64,000 nt of DNA from Undibacterium hunanense (GTDB lineage Bacteria > Pseudomonadota > Gammaproteobacteria > Burkholderiales > Burkholderiaceae_D), in NCBI RefSeq assembly GCF_014284335.1, contig NZ_JACOGF010000019.1, positions 1 to 64,000 on the forward strand, given 5' to 3'. Under the pieces are notes generated by a model. That model saw only the letters and a program-made list of their open reading frames with translations, ran no database searches and had not been told where the DNA came from. Shown here piece by piece: positions 8,456-17,004 of this stretch. Position numbers and translations under genes: made by a program. Position 1 is the first letter of the stretch, and each line of letters begins with the position of its first letter.

Positions 8456-9694
8456 ATGCCTTCTCAGTATCAGAACACCGTCACGTCAGCGCCACTCATC
8501 AGCGATGATTTTGACCTGCGCCACCTGCCCGCCGGTTTTTACCAGAACCCCTATCCCTACTACCACGCCCTGCGCGAGCAGACGCCCGTGCGCAAGATGC
8601 CGGACGGTTCTTATCTGCTGACGCGCTATGCCGACCTGGTGCAGGTGTACAAGGATGCGAAGACCTTCAGCTCGGACAAAAAACTGGAATTCAAACCACG
8701 CTATGGTGATTCGCTGCTGTATGAACATCACACCAAGAGCCTGGTGTTCAATGACCCGCCACTGCACACGCGGGTACGCCGCCTGATCATGGGTGGCCTG
8801 ACCCCGGCAGCCATGGCCGATACCGAACCCGGCCTGATCACACTGGTGGATGGCTTGCTGGACCAGATGGCAAACAAGCGAGAGGTCGATCTCATCAGCG
8901 ATTTCGCATCCGCCATCCCGGTAGAAATCATAGGCAACTTGCTGGCAGTGCCGCATGATGAACGTGAACCCCTGCGTGAATGGTCGCTGGCGATACTGGG
9001 CGCACTGGAACCCGCCATCACACCAGAATTTTTTGCGTATGCAAATCAATGTGTTGCCGGGTTTTTGGCCTATCTCAAAGAGCTGGTCGCCAAGCGCCGC
9101 CTGCACCCTGGTGACCCCAAAACCGACATGCTGACACGCCTGATAGAAGGTGAAGCCAACGGTGAAAAACTGACGGAAACCGAGCTCTTGCAAAACTGTA
9201 TTTTCTTACTGAATGCCGGACATGAAACCACCACCAATTTAATCGGCAATGGCCTGGTCGCCCTGCAGGAATGGCCGGAACAAAAAGCCCGCCTGATCGC
9301 CCAGCCAGAAATGATCAACACCGCCATCGAAGAATTTTTGCGCTTTGAAAGTTCCAATCAGTTGGGCAATCGCATGACAACGGTGGATACGCGAATCGGC
9401 GACACCAATATTGCCGCTGGCAGTCGTATCAGCCTGTGCATAGGCGCGGCCAACCGCGACCCCTTGCAATTTCCTGATCCAGACCAGCTCGACCTCAGCC
9501 GCAGCCCGAATCGGCATCTGGCTTTTGCATCCGGCATACATCAATGTGCGGGCATGTTTTTGGCGCGGCTGGAAGGCAGGGTGGCGATTTCGCGCCTGCT
9601 GGCACGTTACCCAAATTATGCATTGAGCGCACTACCCGTCAGAGGTGGGCGCGCACGCTTTCGCGGTTTTTTATCGGTACCTTGCACATTATAA
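8456..9694 (+). CDS. Cytochrome P450
   Basis: A 412-residue soluble bacterial P450 monooxygenase. Visible hallmarks are the I-helix oxygen-activation motif AGHETTTNL, the K-helix ExxR within EEFLRFES, and the haem loop FASGIHQCAG with the axial Cys at about residue 364. The family is likely CYP107/CYP109-like, but I cannot assign it. The start at 8456 is the only ATG before the conserved N-terminal FDLRHLPAGFYQNPYPYY segment. It has no Shine-Dalgarno sequence because the preceding bases are the U-tract of a terminator. No ferredoxin or reductase gene is nearby, so redox partners must be encoded elsewhere. Confidence 0.93.
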   Translation: MPSQYQNTVTSAPLISDDFDLRHLPAGFYQNPYPYYHALREQTPVRKMPDGSYLLTRYADLVQVYKDAKTFSSDKKLEFKPRYGDSLLYEHHTKSLVFNDPPLHTRVRRLIMGGLTPAAMADTEPGLITLVDGLLDQMANKREVDLISDFASAIPVEIIGNLLAVPHDEREPLREWSLAILGALEPAITPEFFAYANQCVAGFLAYLKELVAKRRLHPGDPKTDMLTRLIEGEANGEKLTETELLQNCIFLLNAGHETTTNLIGNGLVALQEWPEQKARLIAQPEMINTAIEEFLRFESSNQLGNRMTTVDTRIGDTNIAAGSRISLCIGAANRDPLQFPDPDQLDLSRSPNRHLAFASGIHQCAGMFLARLEGRVAISRLLARYPNYALSALPVRGGRARFRGFLSVPCTL

Positions 9695-9726
9695 AAATTC
9701 TTCACAACAAAAAATACGGAGACAAC

Positions 9727-10893
9727 ATGAAAACAAATACCCAGCTCAAAAAAAGCCTGCTGGCACTGACAGCAACGCTGCTCTGCACAGGCATCAGCGC
9801 GCAGGCACAAATCAGGATAGGCGTGACCATTTCATCGACAGGACCGGCTGCCTCTTTGGGCATACCCGAGAAAAATGCGATTGCCATGCTGCCCAAGGAA
9901 ATCGCAGGCAAAAAGGTCGAATACATTGTTCTCGATGATGCCTCCGACACCACGCAAACCGTGACCAATACCCGCAAGCTGATCTCCGAAGAAAAAGTCG
10001 ATGCCATCATCGGTTCCACCACGACCCCGAATTCCCTTGCCATGCTGGCTGTGATTGGCGAAGGCAAGACGCCAGCCATCAGCCTGGCATCCAGCAACCG
10101 CATCATCGAACCCATGGATGCCAACAAAGCCTGGATGTTCAAGACGCCGCAGACCGACACCATGATGGCAATCGCGATTGCCGAAGACATGAGCAAGAAG
10201 GGTGTCAAGACCATGGGCTTCATAGGATTTTCTGATGCCCTTGGTGAAGCCTTCCTGGTGGAAGTGAGCAAATATGCAGAGCTGAAAAAAATCAGGGTCG
10301 TGGCCACAGAACGTTTCAGCCGCAATGACAACAGCGTCGTCGGCCAGGTCTTGAAACTGATGGCCAGCAACCCGGATGCCATCGTCGTCGGTGCCTCAGG
10401 CACGCCTGCTGCGCTGCCACCCAAAACCCTGGTCGAACGCGGCTACAAGGGCCGTATCTATCACAACCACGGCGTCGCCAACAGCGACTTCCTGCGCGTT
10501 TGTGGCAAGGACTGCGATGCCACCTACCTGCCCACCGGCCCGGTCATGGTGGCCAGACAACTGGCCGACAGCAACCCCGTCAAAAAAGCTGCGCTGGATT
10601 TCTCCAACAAGTTTGAAGCAACCTATGGTGCAGGTAGTCTGGCCGCATTTGCATCCTATGCCTGGGATGCCGGTTTGCTGTTGCAGCAAGCTATCCCCGT
10701 GGCCTTGAAGAAAGCCGCCCCTGGCACCGCCGAATTCCGCGCCGCCTTGCGTGATGCCCTTGAAGCTACTCAAGGGCTGGCCACCACCAACGGCGTCGTC
10801 AACATGAGCAAAAGCGACCACCTGGGCCTGGATCAGAGAGCACGCGTGATGGTACAGATCAAAGGTGGGAAATGGGTATATCAGGCAGAATAA
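9727..10893 (+). CDS. ABC-type branched-chain amino-acid-like substrate-binding protein (orphan)
   Basis: A 388-residue periplasmic binding protein of the LivJ/LivK (Peripla_BP_6) family. The signal peptide ends near GISAQAQ. The mature start is IRIGVTISSTGPAASLGIPEKN, the first beta-strand and ligand loop of the family. It is followed by the hinge segments LDDASDTTQTVTN and VDAIIGSTTTPNSLA. The start at 9727 has an ACGGAGACAAC ribosome site. No permease or ATPase gene is adjacent, so it is an orphan receptor that may serve a transporter elsewhere. It lies 32 bases after the P450 gene and may be co-transcribed with it. Confidence 0.9.
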   Translation: MKTNTQLKKSLLALTATLLCTGISAQAQIRIGVTISSTGPAASLGIPEKNAIAMLPKEIAGKKVEYIVLDDASDTTQTVTNTRKLISEEKVDAIIGSTTTPNSLAMLAVIGEGKTPAISLASSNRIIEPMDANKAWMFKTPQTDTMMAIAIAEDMSKKGVKTMGFIGFSDALGEAFLVEVSKYAELKKIRVVATERFSRNDNSVVGQVLKLMASNPDAIVVGASGTPAALPPKTLVERGYKGRIYHNHGVANSDFLRVCGKDCDATYLPTGPVMVARQLADSNPVKKAALDFSNKFEATYGAGSLAAFASYAWDAGLLLQQAIPVALKKAAPGTAEFRAALRDALEATQGLATTNGVVNMSKSDHLGLDQRARVMVQIKGGKWVYQAE

Positions 10894-10909
10894 CGAGACT
10901 GAATACACT

Positions 10910-11806
10910 ATGAAAACTGTTTGGATCATGGCAGCGCTGCTGGTCGGCAGTGCCGTACCGGCATGGGCTGCCGACACCTTCGATATTGCCATCACCGTGG
11001 ACGACTTGCCGGCCCATGGTCAACTGCCACCAGGAATGACACGGGCAGGCATTGCCGCATCCCATATCAAAAGCTTCAAGGCGCACGGTGTGCCGGAAGC
11101 TTTCGGCTTTGTCAACGCCGCCCGGCTGGCTGATGATACGGGCAACGCGGTCGTTCTTGATATCTGGCGTCAGGCTGGCTACCCGCTGGGCAACCACACT
11201 TACAGCCACATGAACATCGAGAAAGCAGCATCGCTGGAAGCCTGGCAAGCCGATGTGATTGCCGGCGAGCCAGCAGTCGCAAGCAAGATGGAAGGGGCCT
11301 TCTGGCGCTATCTGCGCTTTCCCTACCTGTCCGTTGGTACCACCCGGCGCGATGAGGCTTTCGTATTCCTGCGTGATCGCGGCTATAAAATTGCAGATGT
11401 CAGCATCGCCTTCAGCGACTGGGACTATACCGATGCCTATGCACGTTGCGTCGGCAAGGCGGATATCGCCAGCATAGAGCGTATGAAAGTCCACTACCTG
11501 CAAGGCGTCGATACCGGCATCGCCAACATGAAAGAAAACTCAAGGCGCGTGTACGGACGCGTAATCCCGCAAGTGCTGCTCACCCACATCGGCGGCTGGA
11601 GCGCCGTCACGCTGCCCGACGTATTGGCCCGGCTGGATGCCGCTGGTGCCCGTTACGTGACACTGGCCCAGGCACAGGCTGACCCGGCCTATGCAGAACC
11701 CGGAGGCGGCAGCGTCATCAGCCGCACCGCCAGTAAAAACAACATCATGCTGGTTAAGGATGCATCCTCTGAGCCCACGCTGGATCTCAAATCCATCTGC
11801 AAATAG
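10910..11806 (+). CDS. Secreted polysaccharide deacetylase family protein
   Basis: A 298-residue protein with a signal peptide (cleavage near PAWAADT) and a NodB-homology fold. Motif 1 is seen as AITVDDLPAHG (the Asp-Asp pair). Motif 2 is LGNHTYSHMNIE, giving the metal-binding His-x-x-x-His. Later motifs are RYLRFPYLS and LLTHIGGW. Enzymes of this family remove N- or O-acetyl groups from polysaccharides such as chitin or peptidoglycan. The gene begins 16 bases after the orphan binding protein and shares its direction. The chitinase at 13.9 kb makes chitin-type substrates worth considering, but that is inference. Confidence 0.88.
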   Translation: MKTVWIMAALLVGSAVPAWAADTFDIAITVDDLPAHGQLPPGMTRAGIAASHIKSFKAHGVPEAFGFVNAARLADDTGNAVVLDIWRQAGYPLGNHTYSHMNIEKAASLEAWQADVIAGEPAVASKMEGAFWRYLRFPYLSVGTTRRDEAFVFLRDRGYKIADVSIAFSDWDYTDAYARCVGKADIASIERMKVHYLQGVDTGIANMKENSRRVYGRVIPQVLLTHIGGWSAVTLPDVLARLDAAGARYVTLAQAQADPAYAEPGGGSVISRTASKNNIMLVKDASSEPTLDLKSICK

Positions 11807-11809
11807 ACC

Positions 11810-12130
11810 TTAATCTGACGACGACATTTTCATCATCACCAGGCCGGACAGGATAAGTACAGCAGCACAAACGCGAGTGAAATTCAGTTGTTCGCCCAAA
11901 AAGACTATGCCTACGATGAAGGCACCAAGGGCACCGATACCGGTCCAGATTGTATATGCAGTACCAAGTGGAAGACTGCGCATGGACAGCGACAGCAAGA
12001 CGATGCTAATGAGCATGCCAACAATAGTCACGACAGAGGGAATTAATTTTGTGAAGCCATCCGATTGCTTCATAGCGAAAGCCCAGACGACTTCAAAGAG
12101 TCCGGCAACAACCAATAATATCCAAGCCAT
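11810..12130 (-). CDS. sugE: SugE/Gdx-type small multidrug-resistance guanidinium exporter
   Basis: A 106-residue, four-helix inner-membrane protein of the SMR family. It begins MAWILLVVAGLFEVVWAFAM, with the membrane-embedded Glu (about residue 13) that carries protons and substrate. It also contains TAYTIWTGIGALGAFIVG, typical of the SugE/Gdx subgroup, which exports guanidinium. The ATG at 12130 is preceded by GGAGAG. The 5' leader contains a guanidine-II riboswitch, which strongly supports guanidinium export as the role. The gene is convergent with the deacetylase, with three bases between stop codons. Confidence 0.95.
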   Translation of the reverse strand: MAWILLVVAGLFEVVWAFAMKQSDGFTKLIPSVVTIVGMLISIVLLSLSMRSLPLGTAYTIWTGIGALGAFIVGIVFLGEQLNFTRVCAAVLILSGLVMMKMSSSD

Positions 12131-12205
12131 GATGGCTCTCCTTTCAAAGAGCCGGGCCGTCCCGGACATTCGTTCCCAAAGTGGGGAAGGTCGTTCCTTC
12201 TGGTG
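12131..12205 (-). promoter_or_regulatory. Guanidine-II (mini-ykkC) riboswitch in the sugE leader
   Basis: On the minus strand two short hairpins precede the ATG, as in the guanidine-II class. The first has stem GAAGG/CCTTC (12186-12200) with loop AACGA. The second has stem CCGGG/CCCGG (12152-12165) with loop ACGG. ACGR loops are the class signature. Downstream, GGCTCT/AGAGCC (12148-12153 with 12134-12139) can pair and enclose the GGAG ribosome site. This stem shares two bases with the second hairpin, so ligand-stabilised hairpin 2 would free the ribosome site. The mechanism is inferred from known members. The first loop has one extra A compared with a plain tetraloop. Confidence 0.85.
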
Positions 12206-12253
12206 AATCTGTGTCAATTCACATGCATCGGACTTGAATGGTCCGACATATAA

Positions 12254-12259
12254 ATTATA
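12254..12259 (-). promoter_or_regulatory. -10 box of the sugE promoter
   Basis: A perfect TATAAT on the minus strand lies about 50 bases upstream of the first riboswitch hairpin. No good -35 hexamer is present at the expected spacing. Confidence 0.5.
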
Positions 12260-12336
12260 GCTCAGCCAGTAATCATCTGCTTTAGGGCTTGGGATGGGGT
12301 TTTGCCGCAAAATTATTGTCAGTCAATTGACCGGAA

Positions 12337-12375
12337 CCCATCCCCACCCTAACCCTCCCCTTGAAAGGGAGGGGA
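12337..12375. repeat. Dispersed intergenic repeat, copy 2
   Basis: CCCATCCCCACCCTAACCC is followed by a hairpin with arms CCCTCCC/GGGAGGG (12353-12359 and 12367-12373) around CTTGAAA. The lead and palindromic end match the repeat at 507-552 and those near 54.5 kb. Confidence 0.65.
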
Positions 12376-12498
12376 TTGATCAGTCATTTTTTTGTCAAGC
12401 ATATTGCTCCGGATAGCAGTACGCCTGCGCTAAAGTAAGGCCAACAAGAATACGGTTCGTCAATCGGCCAGAATCTGCATCAGCAAACCACACCAGTC

Positions 12499-12720
12499 TC
12501 AATAATGCGGCGGTCTTTCATCCACCACCGCAGTCCGCTGACTGGCCGTCACGGCCACTTCGCGTATGCGTGCCGCCATCGCGGTACACAGCGCTTCCAG
12601 CTCATCAATTTTCTTTTGTTGCCTGTAGACCTGGGTATTCAGGGTATCCACCAGATCATCCTGACGTGTCAGGCGTATCTCCAGGTCAATCAATCTTTCT
12701 TCGGTTGCGGTGTGTGTCAT
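12499..12720 (-). CDS. slyX: SlyX family protein
   Basis: A 73-residue protein of the SlyX family. It is almost entirely one coiled-coil helix (EERLIDLEIRLTRQDDLVDT and on through about residue 55) and ends in the family's characteristic RPPHY. SlyX proteins are small, conserved in proteobacteria and of unknown biochemical role. The ATG at 12720 is preceded by AAGGGAAG. An upstream in-frame start would add 13 residues with no family support. It stands alone, upstream of sugE and downstream of the NIPSNAP gene. Confidence 0.9.
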   Translation of the reverse strand: MTHTATEERLIDLEIRLTRQDDLVDTLNTQVYRQQKKIDELEALCTAMAARIREVAVTASQRTAVVDERPPHY

Positions 12721-12801
12721 GATGCAGCTTCCCTTCACAGTAGGCTGACAGTATGCCATACCAGCCTGACTGCAATGACTGCACTATCCGCAAAAAAAGG
12801 T

Positions 12802-13629
12802 TCAAGGCAACAATGACCGCGACGTCGGTTCCAGCATCAATATCTCTGGCCAGCGCTGCAAGGATTTATACAGATCAGCAAAGGCCCGGTCGCGCCATAG
12901 TGCATCCTGTGCCAGGCTTGCCAGATAGTGGTCATACGCTGCCTTGTCTGAGTAGCTGGCAAACCAGACGAAGACATTGACGTTTTCGCGCACGGGCAGG
13001 CGTTCAAATGTATTCGGGCTTTTTTCCGTGACGAAGCGGCCCATGACATGGGCACCGTGGCGTTCAAACATAGGCATCAACTGGTGATTGAATTTACTGA
13101 TGAAGTCCGCTGTTACCTCTTGCGGAAAATGATAAATCGTTGCCACCACCAGGCCACCACGCGGAGCCGTGTTGCCAACTGCTGCACGCGTGCGTGTAGC
13201 AGTGACGAAACCACTGCCGGGCGAGGCCGGGCGCAACAACAGGACATCATCGTTATCATACAAAGTCGCATTGGCATCATTGCGATACGTCTGCCAGGTC
13301 TGGCCTGAATAAAAATCAGCCAGGGCCTGTTTGCGCGCTTCCATATTGCCAAATCCACGTAGCCAGGTGAAATGATAAGGGTCATTCAGATCACGAAACT
13401 GGGCCAGCACACGGATGCCGGCTTCTTCCTGGGTGTCGATGAAACGGGTTTCAAACAGCGAGATCAGTGCATCACGCTTGCCGGGATACGTCACATACTG
13501 ACGCAGCTCTATGACCTGGCAGCATTCTTCTGCAATGACGGCATTTGTTGCCGCAACACCTGAACTAACCGCTCCCAATGAACCCAACAGGGCGGCGGCC
13601 ATCAAAGTGGATGGCTGAGACAATTTCAT
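12802..13629 (-). CDS. Secreted NIPSNAP-family protein
   Basis: A 275-residue protein. The N-terminus is a signal peptide ending near GVAATNA. The mature part starts CCQVIELRQYVTYPGKRDALISLF, the NIPSNAP dimeric alpha/beta-barrel start. It continues with HFTWLRGFGNMEARKQALADFY and a second half-barrel with the same layout at about 150-260. NIPSNAP domains form ferredoxin-like dimers, and most have no known reaction. The secreted form is unusual compared with mitochondrial relatives but is seen in bacteria. An AGAAAAGCG segment precedes the start. No functional link to neighbours is evident. Confidence 0.87.
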   Translation of the reverse strand: MKLSQPSTLMAAALLGSLGAVSSGVAATNAVIAEECCQVIELRQYVTYPGKRDALISLFETRFIDTQEEAGIRVLAQFRDLNDPYHFTWLRGFGNMEARKQALADFYSGQTWQTYRNDANATLYDNDDVLLLRPASPGSGFVTATRTRAAVGNTAPRGGLVVATIYHFPQEVTADFISKFNHQLMPMFERHGAHVMGRFVTEKSPNTFERLPVRENVNVFVWFASYSDKAAYDHYLASLAQDALWRDRAFADLYKSLQRWPEILMLEPTSRSLLP

Positions 13630-13785
13630 CGCTTTTCTCCATCATCAGACATCGCGCCGGATGGCGCGGTAGATGCCAGCATAAGCTGCAATTAGGACGA
13701 TTTCAGACCTGATTAAATTGCACACCACAACAAAATCTGCTGACGCCCTGATACAGCTTTCCCGCAAAGCCTGCACATGGCATGT

Positions 13786-13818
13786 CATACCAGTCTGGTA
13801 TGCTAGTGGACTGGTATG
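13786..13818 (+). promoter_or_regulatory. Operator-like cluster of TGGTATG half-sites upstream of the chitinase
   Basis: CATACCAG-T-CTGGTATG (13786-13802) is a perfect 8-bp inverted repeat. A third CTGGTATG follows at 13811-13818 after an 8-base gap, and a weaker GTGGTATG lies near 13841. TGGTAT half-sites of this sort are used by GntR-family regulators of chitin and N-acetylglucosamine genes (NagQ-like). The assignment is from memory and tentative. Confidence 0.55.
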
Positions 13819-13914
13819 CTCACTACAGAAGCCAATGACCGCAGTGGTATGCCCCAATAATCCAACAGACAAAAATCTGTTGACCCATTTCATCTGTGCT
13901 TGCATGCTGTCGCC

Positions 13915-15324
13915 ATGAATAATATTGTCCGCCTCTTCGTTCGCTTCGTACTCCTTGTGCTTCGCGGTTTGCCGGGCGTGCTGGCCTCGCTGATCTTCTG
14001 TGCGACTTCTGTCGCAACGGCAACTGAAGTGAAAAAACCTGTCGTCATCGGCTATTACCTGCTGGAAAAAGACCAGATCAACAGCTATGCCGATGGCAAG
14101 ACAGAGTTCCCGGTATCTGCCATCACGCCAGAAAAAGCGCGCATGCTGACCCATATCAATTACTCTTTCCTCAACATCAGTGAAGAAGGGCAATGTGCGC
14201 TGGAAGAGGGTACCGATCCACAAATGGCGCGCAAGGTGTTTGATGAATTACAGGGTCTTAAAAAACACAATGCCGATTTGCGCATCCTGTTTTCCATAGG
14301 CGGCTGGTCTTACACCAATGATGACAGCGCCACAGTAGGGCGCTACCGGACCGCTGCTGCCAGCAGCAATGCCAGACAGAAACTGGCGCAATCCTGCATC
14401 GCCTTCATGCGTGATTATGGCTTCGATGGCATAGACATAGACTGGGAATATCCGCGTGCAGAAGACAGCGCCAACTTTGTGGCATTGCTGAAAGAAATCC
14501 GCCGACAACTGAAGCAGGAAAAACGTGACGGCAAACCCGCCTGGCAACTGACCATCGCTGCTGCCGGTGGTGCCTTCAACATGGCACGCACTTACCAGTA
14601 TTTGCCACAGATTGCAGCCCAGCTCGATTACATCAATCTGATGACCTATGACTTGAACGGGCCGTGGGAACAGCAGACCAACCACAATGCCCATCTGTAT
14701 GGCAATACTGGCGAACACCTGTTTGAAAACCCATTGCGTGCACTGCCTTTCAAACCGGCGCTCAGCAAGAAAGTGCTGGAACAGCGCTTTCCCTCACCCT
14801 TTGCGCTGACCGTGGATGCCGCCGTCCAGCAATATCTGCGTGCCGGCGTACCTGCCGCCAAGCTGGTGCTGGGCTTGCCATTTTATGGCCGTGCCTTCTT
14901 TCAGGTCGCACCCGACAAGCAAGGCTTGTATCAGACCCACGCCACCCCTGCCGGTGACGTTTATGTCGGCGACCCCGGCTTGCTTACAGGCTGCGATGCC
15001 TGCACCGCCCGCAAGGATCCACGCATAGCCACGTATGCCGACATCAAAAAACTGCTGGCATCGCCACTGGGATATAAAAGCTATTTCGGCGCGGACACCA
15101 AAGTGCCGTGGATATACAACGCCGACAAGAAAATCTTCATCAGCTACGACAATGAAGAATCCTTTGCCTACAAAGTCACTTACCTGAAAAAATATGGCCT
15201 GGCCGGTGCCATGTTCTGGCACCTGGGACAGGATGATGAACAGGGCAGTCTCTTGCGCAGTCTCTACATGCACTTGAATCCGGAAACCAGCTTGCAGGGT
15301 GGCGTGCAATACATTTCAAAGTAG
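13915..15324 (+). CDS. Glycoside hydrolase family 18 chitinase
   Basis: A 469-residue secreted chitinase. It has an N-terminal hydrophobic segment (about 6-36) as signal peptide or anchor. The GH18 catalytic barrel follows, with FSIGGWSYTNDD (about 126-137) and the catalytic DGIDIDWEYP, whose Glu178 is the proton donor. Near the end of the barrel come LMTYDLNGPW and MFWHLGQDDEQGS. It hydrolyses beta-1,4-GlcNAc linkages by substrate-assisted catalysis. No carbohydrate-binding module is visible. An in-frame ATG at 13900 is an alternative start; neither has a good Shine-Dalgarno sequence. Operator-like repeats lie 100 bases upstream, suggesting induction by chitin sugars. Confidence 0.94.
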   Translation: MNNIVRLFVRFVLLVLRGLPGVLASLIFCATSVATATEVKKPVVIGYYLLEKDQINSYADGKTEFPVSAITPEKARMLTHINYSFLNISEEGQCALEEGTDPQMARKVFDELQGLKKHNADLRILFSIGGWSYTNDDSATVGRYRTAAASSNARQKLAQSCIAFMRDYGFDGIDIDWEYPRAEDSANFVALLKEIRRQLKQEKRDGKPAWQLTIAAAGGAFNMARTYQYLPQIAAQLDYINLMTYDLNGPWEQQTNHNAHLYGNTGEHLFENPLRALPFKPALSKKVLEQRFPSPFALTVDAAVQQYLRAGVPAAKLVLGLPFYGRAFFQVAPDKQGLYQTHATPAGDVYVGDPGLLTGCDACTARKDPRIATYADIKKLLASPLGYKSYFGADTKVPWIYNADKKIFISYDNEESFAYKVTYLKKYGLAGAMFWHLGQDDEQGSLLRSLYMHLNPETSLQGGVQYISK

Positions 15325-15364
15325 CTCCCATGGCAGAGGCCGTCTATTCCATGTCATTTCCACA

Positions 15365-16747
15365 TCATTTCAACCTGGCAGCAATCCTGAAACCCACCGA
15401 ATGATAGGCGCCTGCCGCACTGCGTCCCTCACCACGTCCGGTGGATTTGCCGCTGTTTGATGTCGCATACCATGAACCACCCTTGACCACGTTGACGCTG
15501 GTGCCGGCCTCTGCCCCGTTGGATGCAAGGTTCAGGGTGTTGGTCCATTCATAGGCATTGCCGGCCATGTCGTAACAGCCGCACCAGCTTTTGCCTCCTT
15601 CGTAGGTGCCTGCGGGTGTCGTATAACCACCATACAGATTCACCAGCGTACGGAATTGATCGGTATTGGCAAAATCTGCCCATGTGCTATTGGCCGATGA
15701 ATCATATTGCCAGCCGGTGACGCCACCACTAGCATTCATATTCAGGACCTTGCTCAGCAGGGCAGTGTCATTCGTCAGTGCCGTACTGCCATCACTGAGC
15801 GTAGTCACCACGGTATCGTTGTAATAACTGACGGTAGCAAAGGCAGCAGAGTTCAGGACATACTGGCTGCACACGGCATTACAGTTGTAAACCGTTGACA
15901 GGGCACCGGTACTGCTGCTGTAAGTGATGCCCGCATTCACGCCCCAGGGGAAACTGTAGCTGGTGTTGTTGCCCAGCGCTGCGTATTCCCATTCGCCCTC
16001 GGTAGGCACATAAAAGCGATAGCCTGGTATCTGGGTTTCCAGCCAGGTGCAATAGGCCGTTGCGGCTGTCAGGGACACAAATAATACCGGGTGCTGTTCC
16101 TTGCCTGCCGGGTAGCTGCCACCATACCAGTATTGGCCAGCGGTCTTTGCCGTGCTGGGATAATAGCTGCTGCCCTGGGCATTGCAAAATGCCTTCCAGT
16201 TGGCATTGCTGACCAGATATTTTCCCATCATGTAGGGATTAAGTATGGCGATGCTGCTGGTATCACTCATCACACCAGTGACCGGATCGGTGGTTGAACT
16301 GGTGGTGGATGTGTGGAAGTTATAGGCAACCGTACCCGACGCAATCACGGTCACAAAATCGGCCATGGATGGCAGACTGGCTGTCGTACTGGTACCAGCC
16401 GTGCGCCAGCTCCAGGGATCAGTCGCTATATTGCTCACCCCAGTGGTCACCCCGGTGGTCGTCCCGGAAGTGGTGCCGGTGGTAGTGCCGGTGGTAGTGC
16501 CTACTGTAGTGCCAGTCGTCGTGCCAGTCGTTGCGGTTGTAGTCGTGGTACTTGATGTTGCGGCAGCACCACTGGCTGAACCACCACCACAGGCAGTCAA
16601 CAGTTCAGCCGGAGCCAGCATACCCAGCGCCATCCGCAGCAATCTGCGGCGTGATTCCATTGTGGTTGGCGTGTGGGTTGGCGTTTTGGTCGGCATCTTG
16701 GTAGATTTATGAGCCGGTATGCGGGAAGCAGATGCTGGTTTGCGCAT
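15365..16747 (-). CDS. Secreted formylglycine-generating-enzyme (SUMF1)-like protein with Thr/Gly linker
   Basis: A 460-residue protein. The N-terminus carries SRRRLLRMALG and then LLTAC, consistent with a twin-arginine signal and lipobox, so a surface or periplasmic lipoprotein is likely. Residues about 65-110 are a run of GTTT-type repeats. The rest is an FGE-sulfatase/SUMF1 fold: YMMGKYLVSNANWKAFC, YVPTEGEWEYAA, CYDMAGNAYEWT, VVKGGSW and VGFRIA. True FGEs use paired Cys and copper to make formylglycine. Many bacterial members are non-catalytic or act in other pathways, and no sulfatase gene is nearby. GAAGGAAAAAC precedes the ATG. It is convergent with the chitinase. Confidence 0.85.
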   Translation of the reverse strand: MRKPASASRIPAHKSTKMPTKTPTHTPTTMESRRRLLRMALGMLAPAELLTACGGGSASGAAATSSTTTTTATTGTTTGTTVGTTTGTTTGTTSGTTTGVTTGVSNIATDPWSWRTAGTSTTASLPSMADFVTVIASGTVAYNFHTSTTSSTTDPVTGVMSDTSSIAILNPYMMGKYLVSNANWKAFCNAQGSSYYPSTAKTAGQYWYGGSYPAGKEQHPVLFVSLTAATAYCTWLETQIPGYRFYVPTEGEWEYAALGNNTSYSFPWGVNAGITYSSSTGALSTVYNCNAVCSQYVLNSAAFATVSYYNDTVVTTLSDGSTALTNDTALLSKVLNMNASGGVTGWQYDSSANSTWADFANTDQFRTLVNLYGGYTTPAGTYEGGKSWCGCYDMAGNAYEWTNTLNLASNGAEAGTSVNVVKGGSWYATSNSGKSTGRGEGRSAAGAYHSVGFRIAARLK

Positions 16748-17004
16748 GTTTTTCCTTCGTGCTTATCATTTTTTTGCCGTCATGCAGCCAGGACGCAAGA
16801 CGGCGTGGCATAAAATATGGATTGGAATTGAAACAGGAACTGGCTGTAAATAGTAGCCCCTTGCAAAACAAGGGGAGCAGGATTTACCCAGATTTACATT
16901 TATCCTGATAGCACAAGAAAAAATGCAGAAAGGCGAAGTAAAGACTGGTAAGTGGAGCCGCACCCAGGCCAGGTGCAGCGTCATTCCAGCTATGACCATG
17001 CGGG

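Noticed and set aside
16365..16712. Val/Pro-rich plus-strand frame with repeats
   Set aside because: It is the reverse reading of the Thr/Gly linker in the FGE-like gene.
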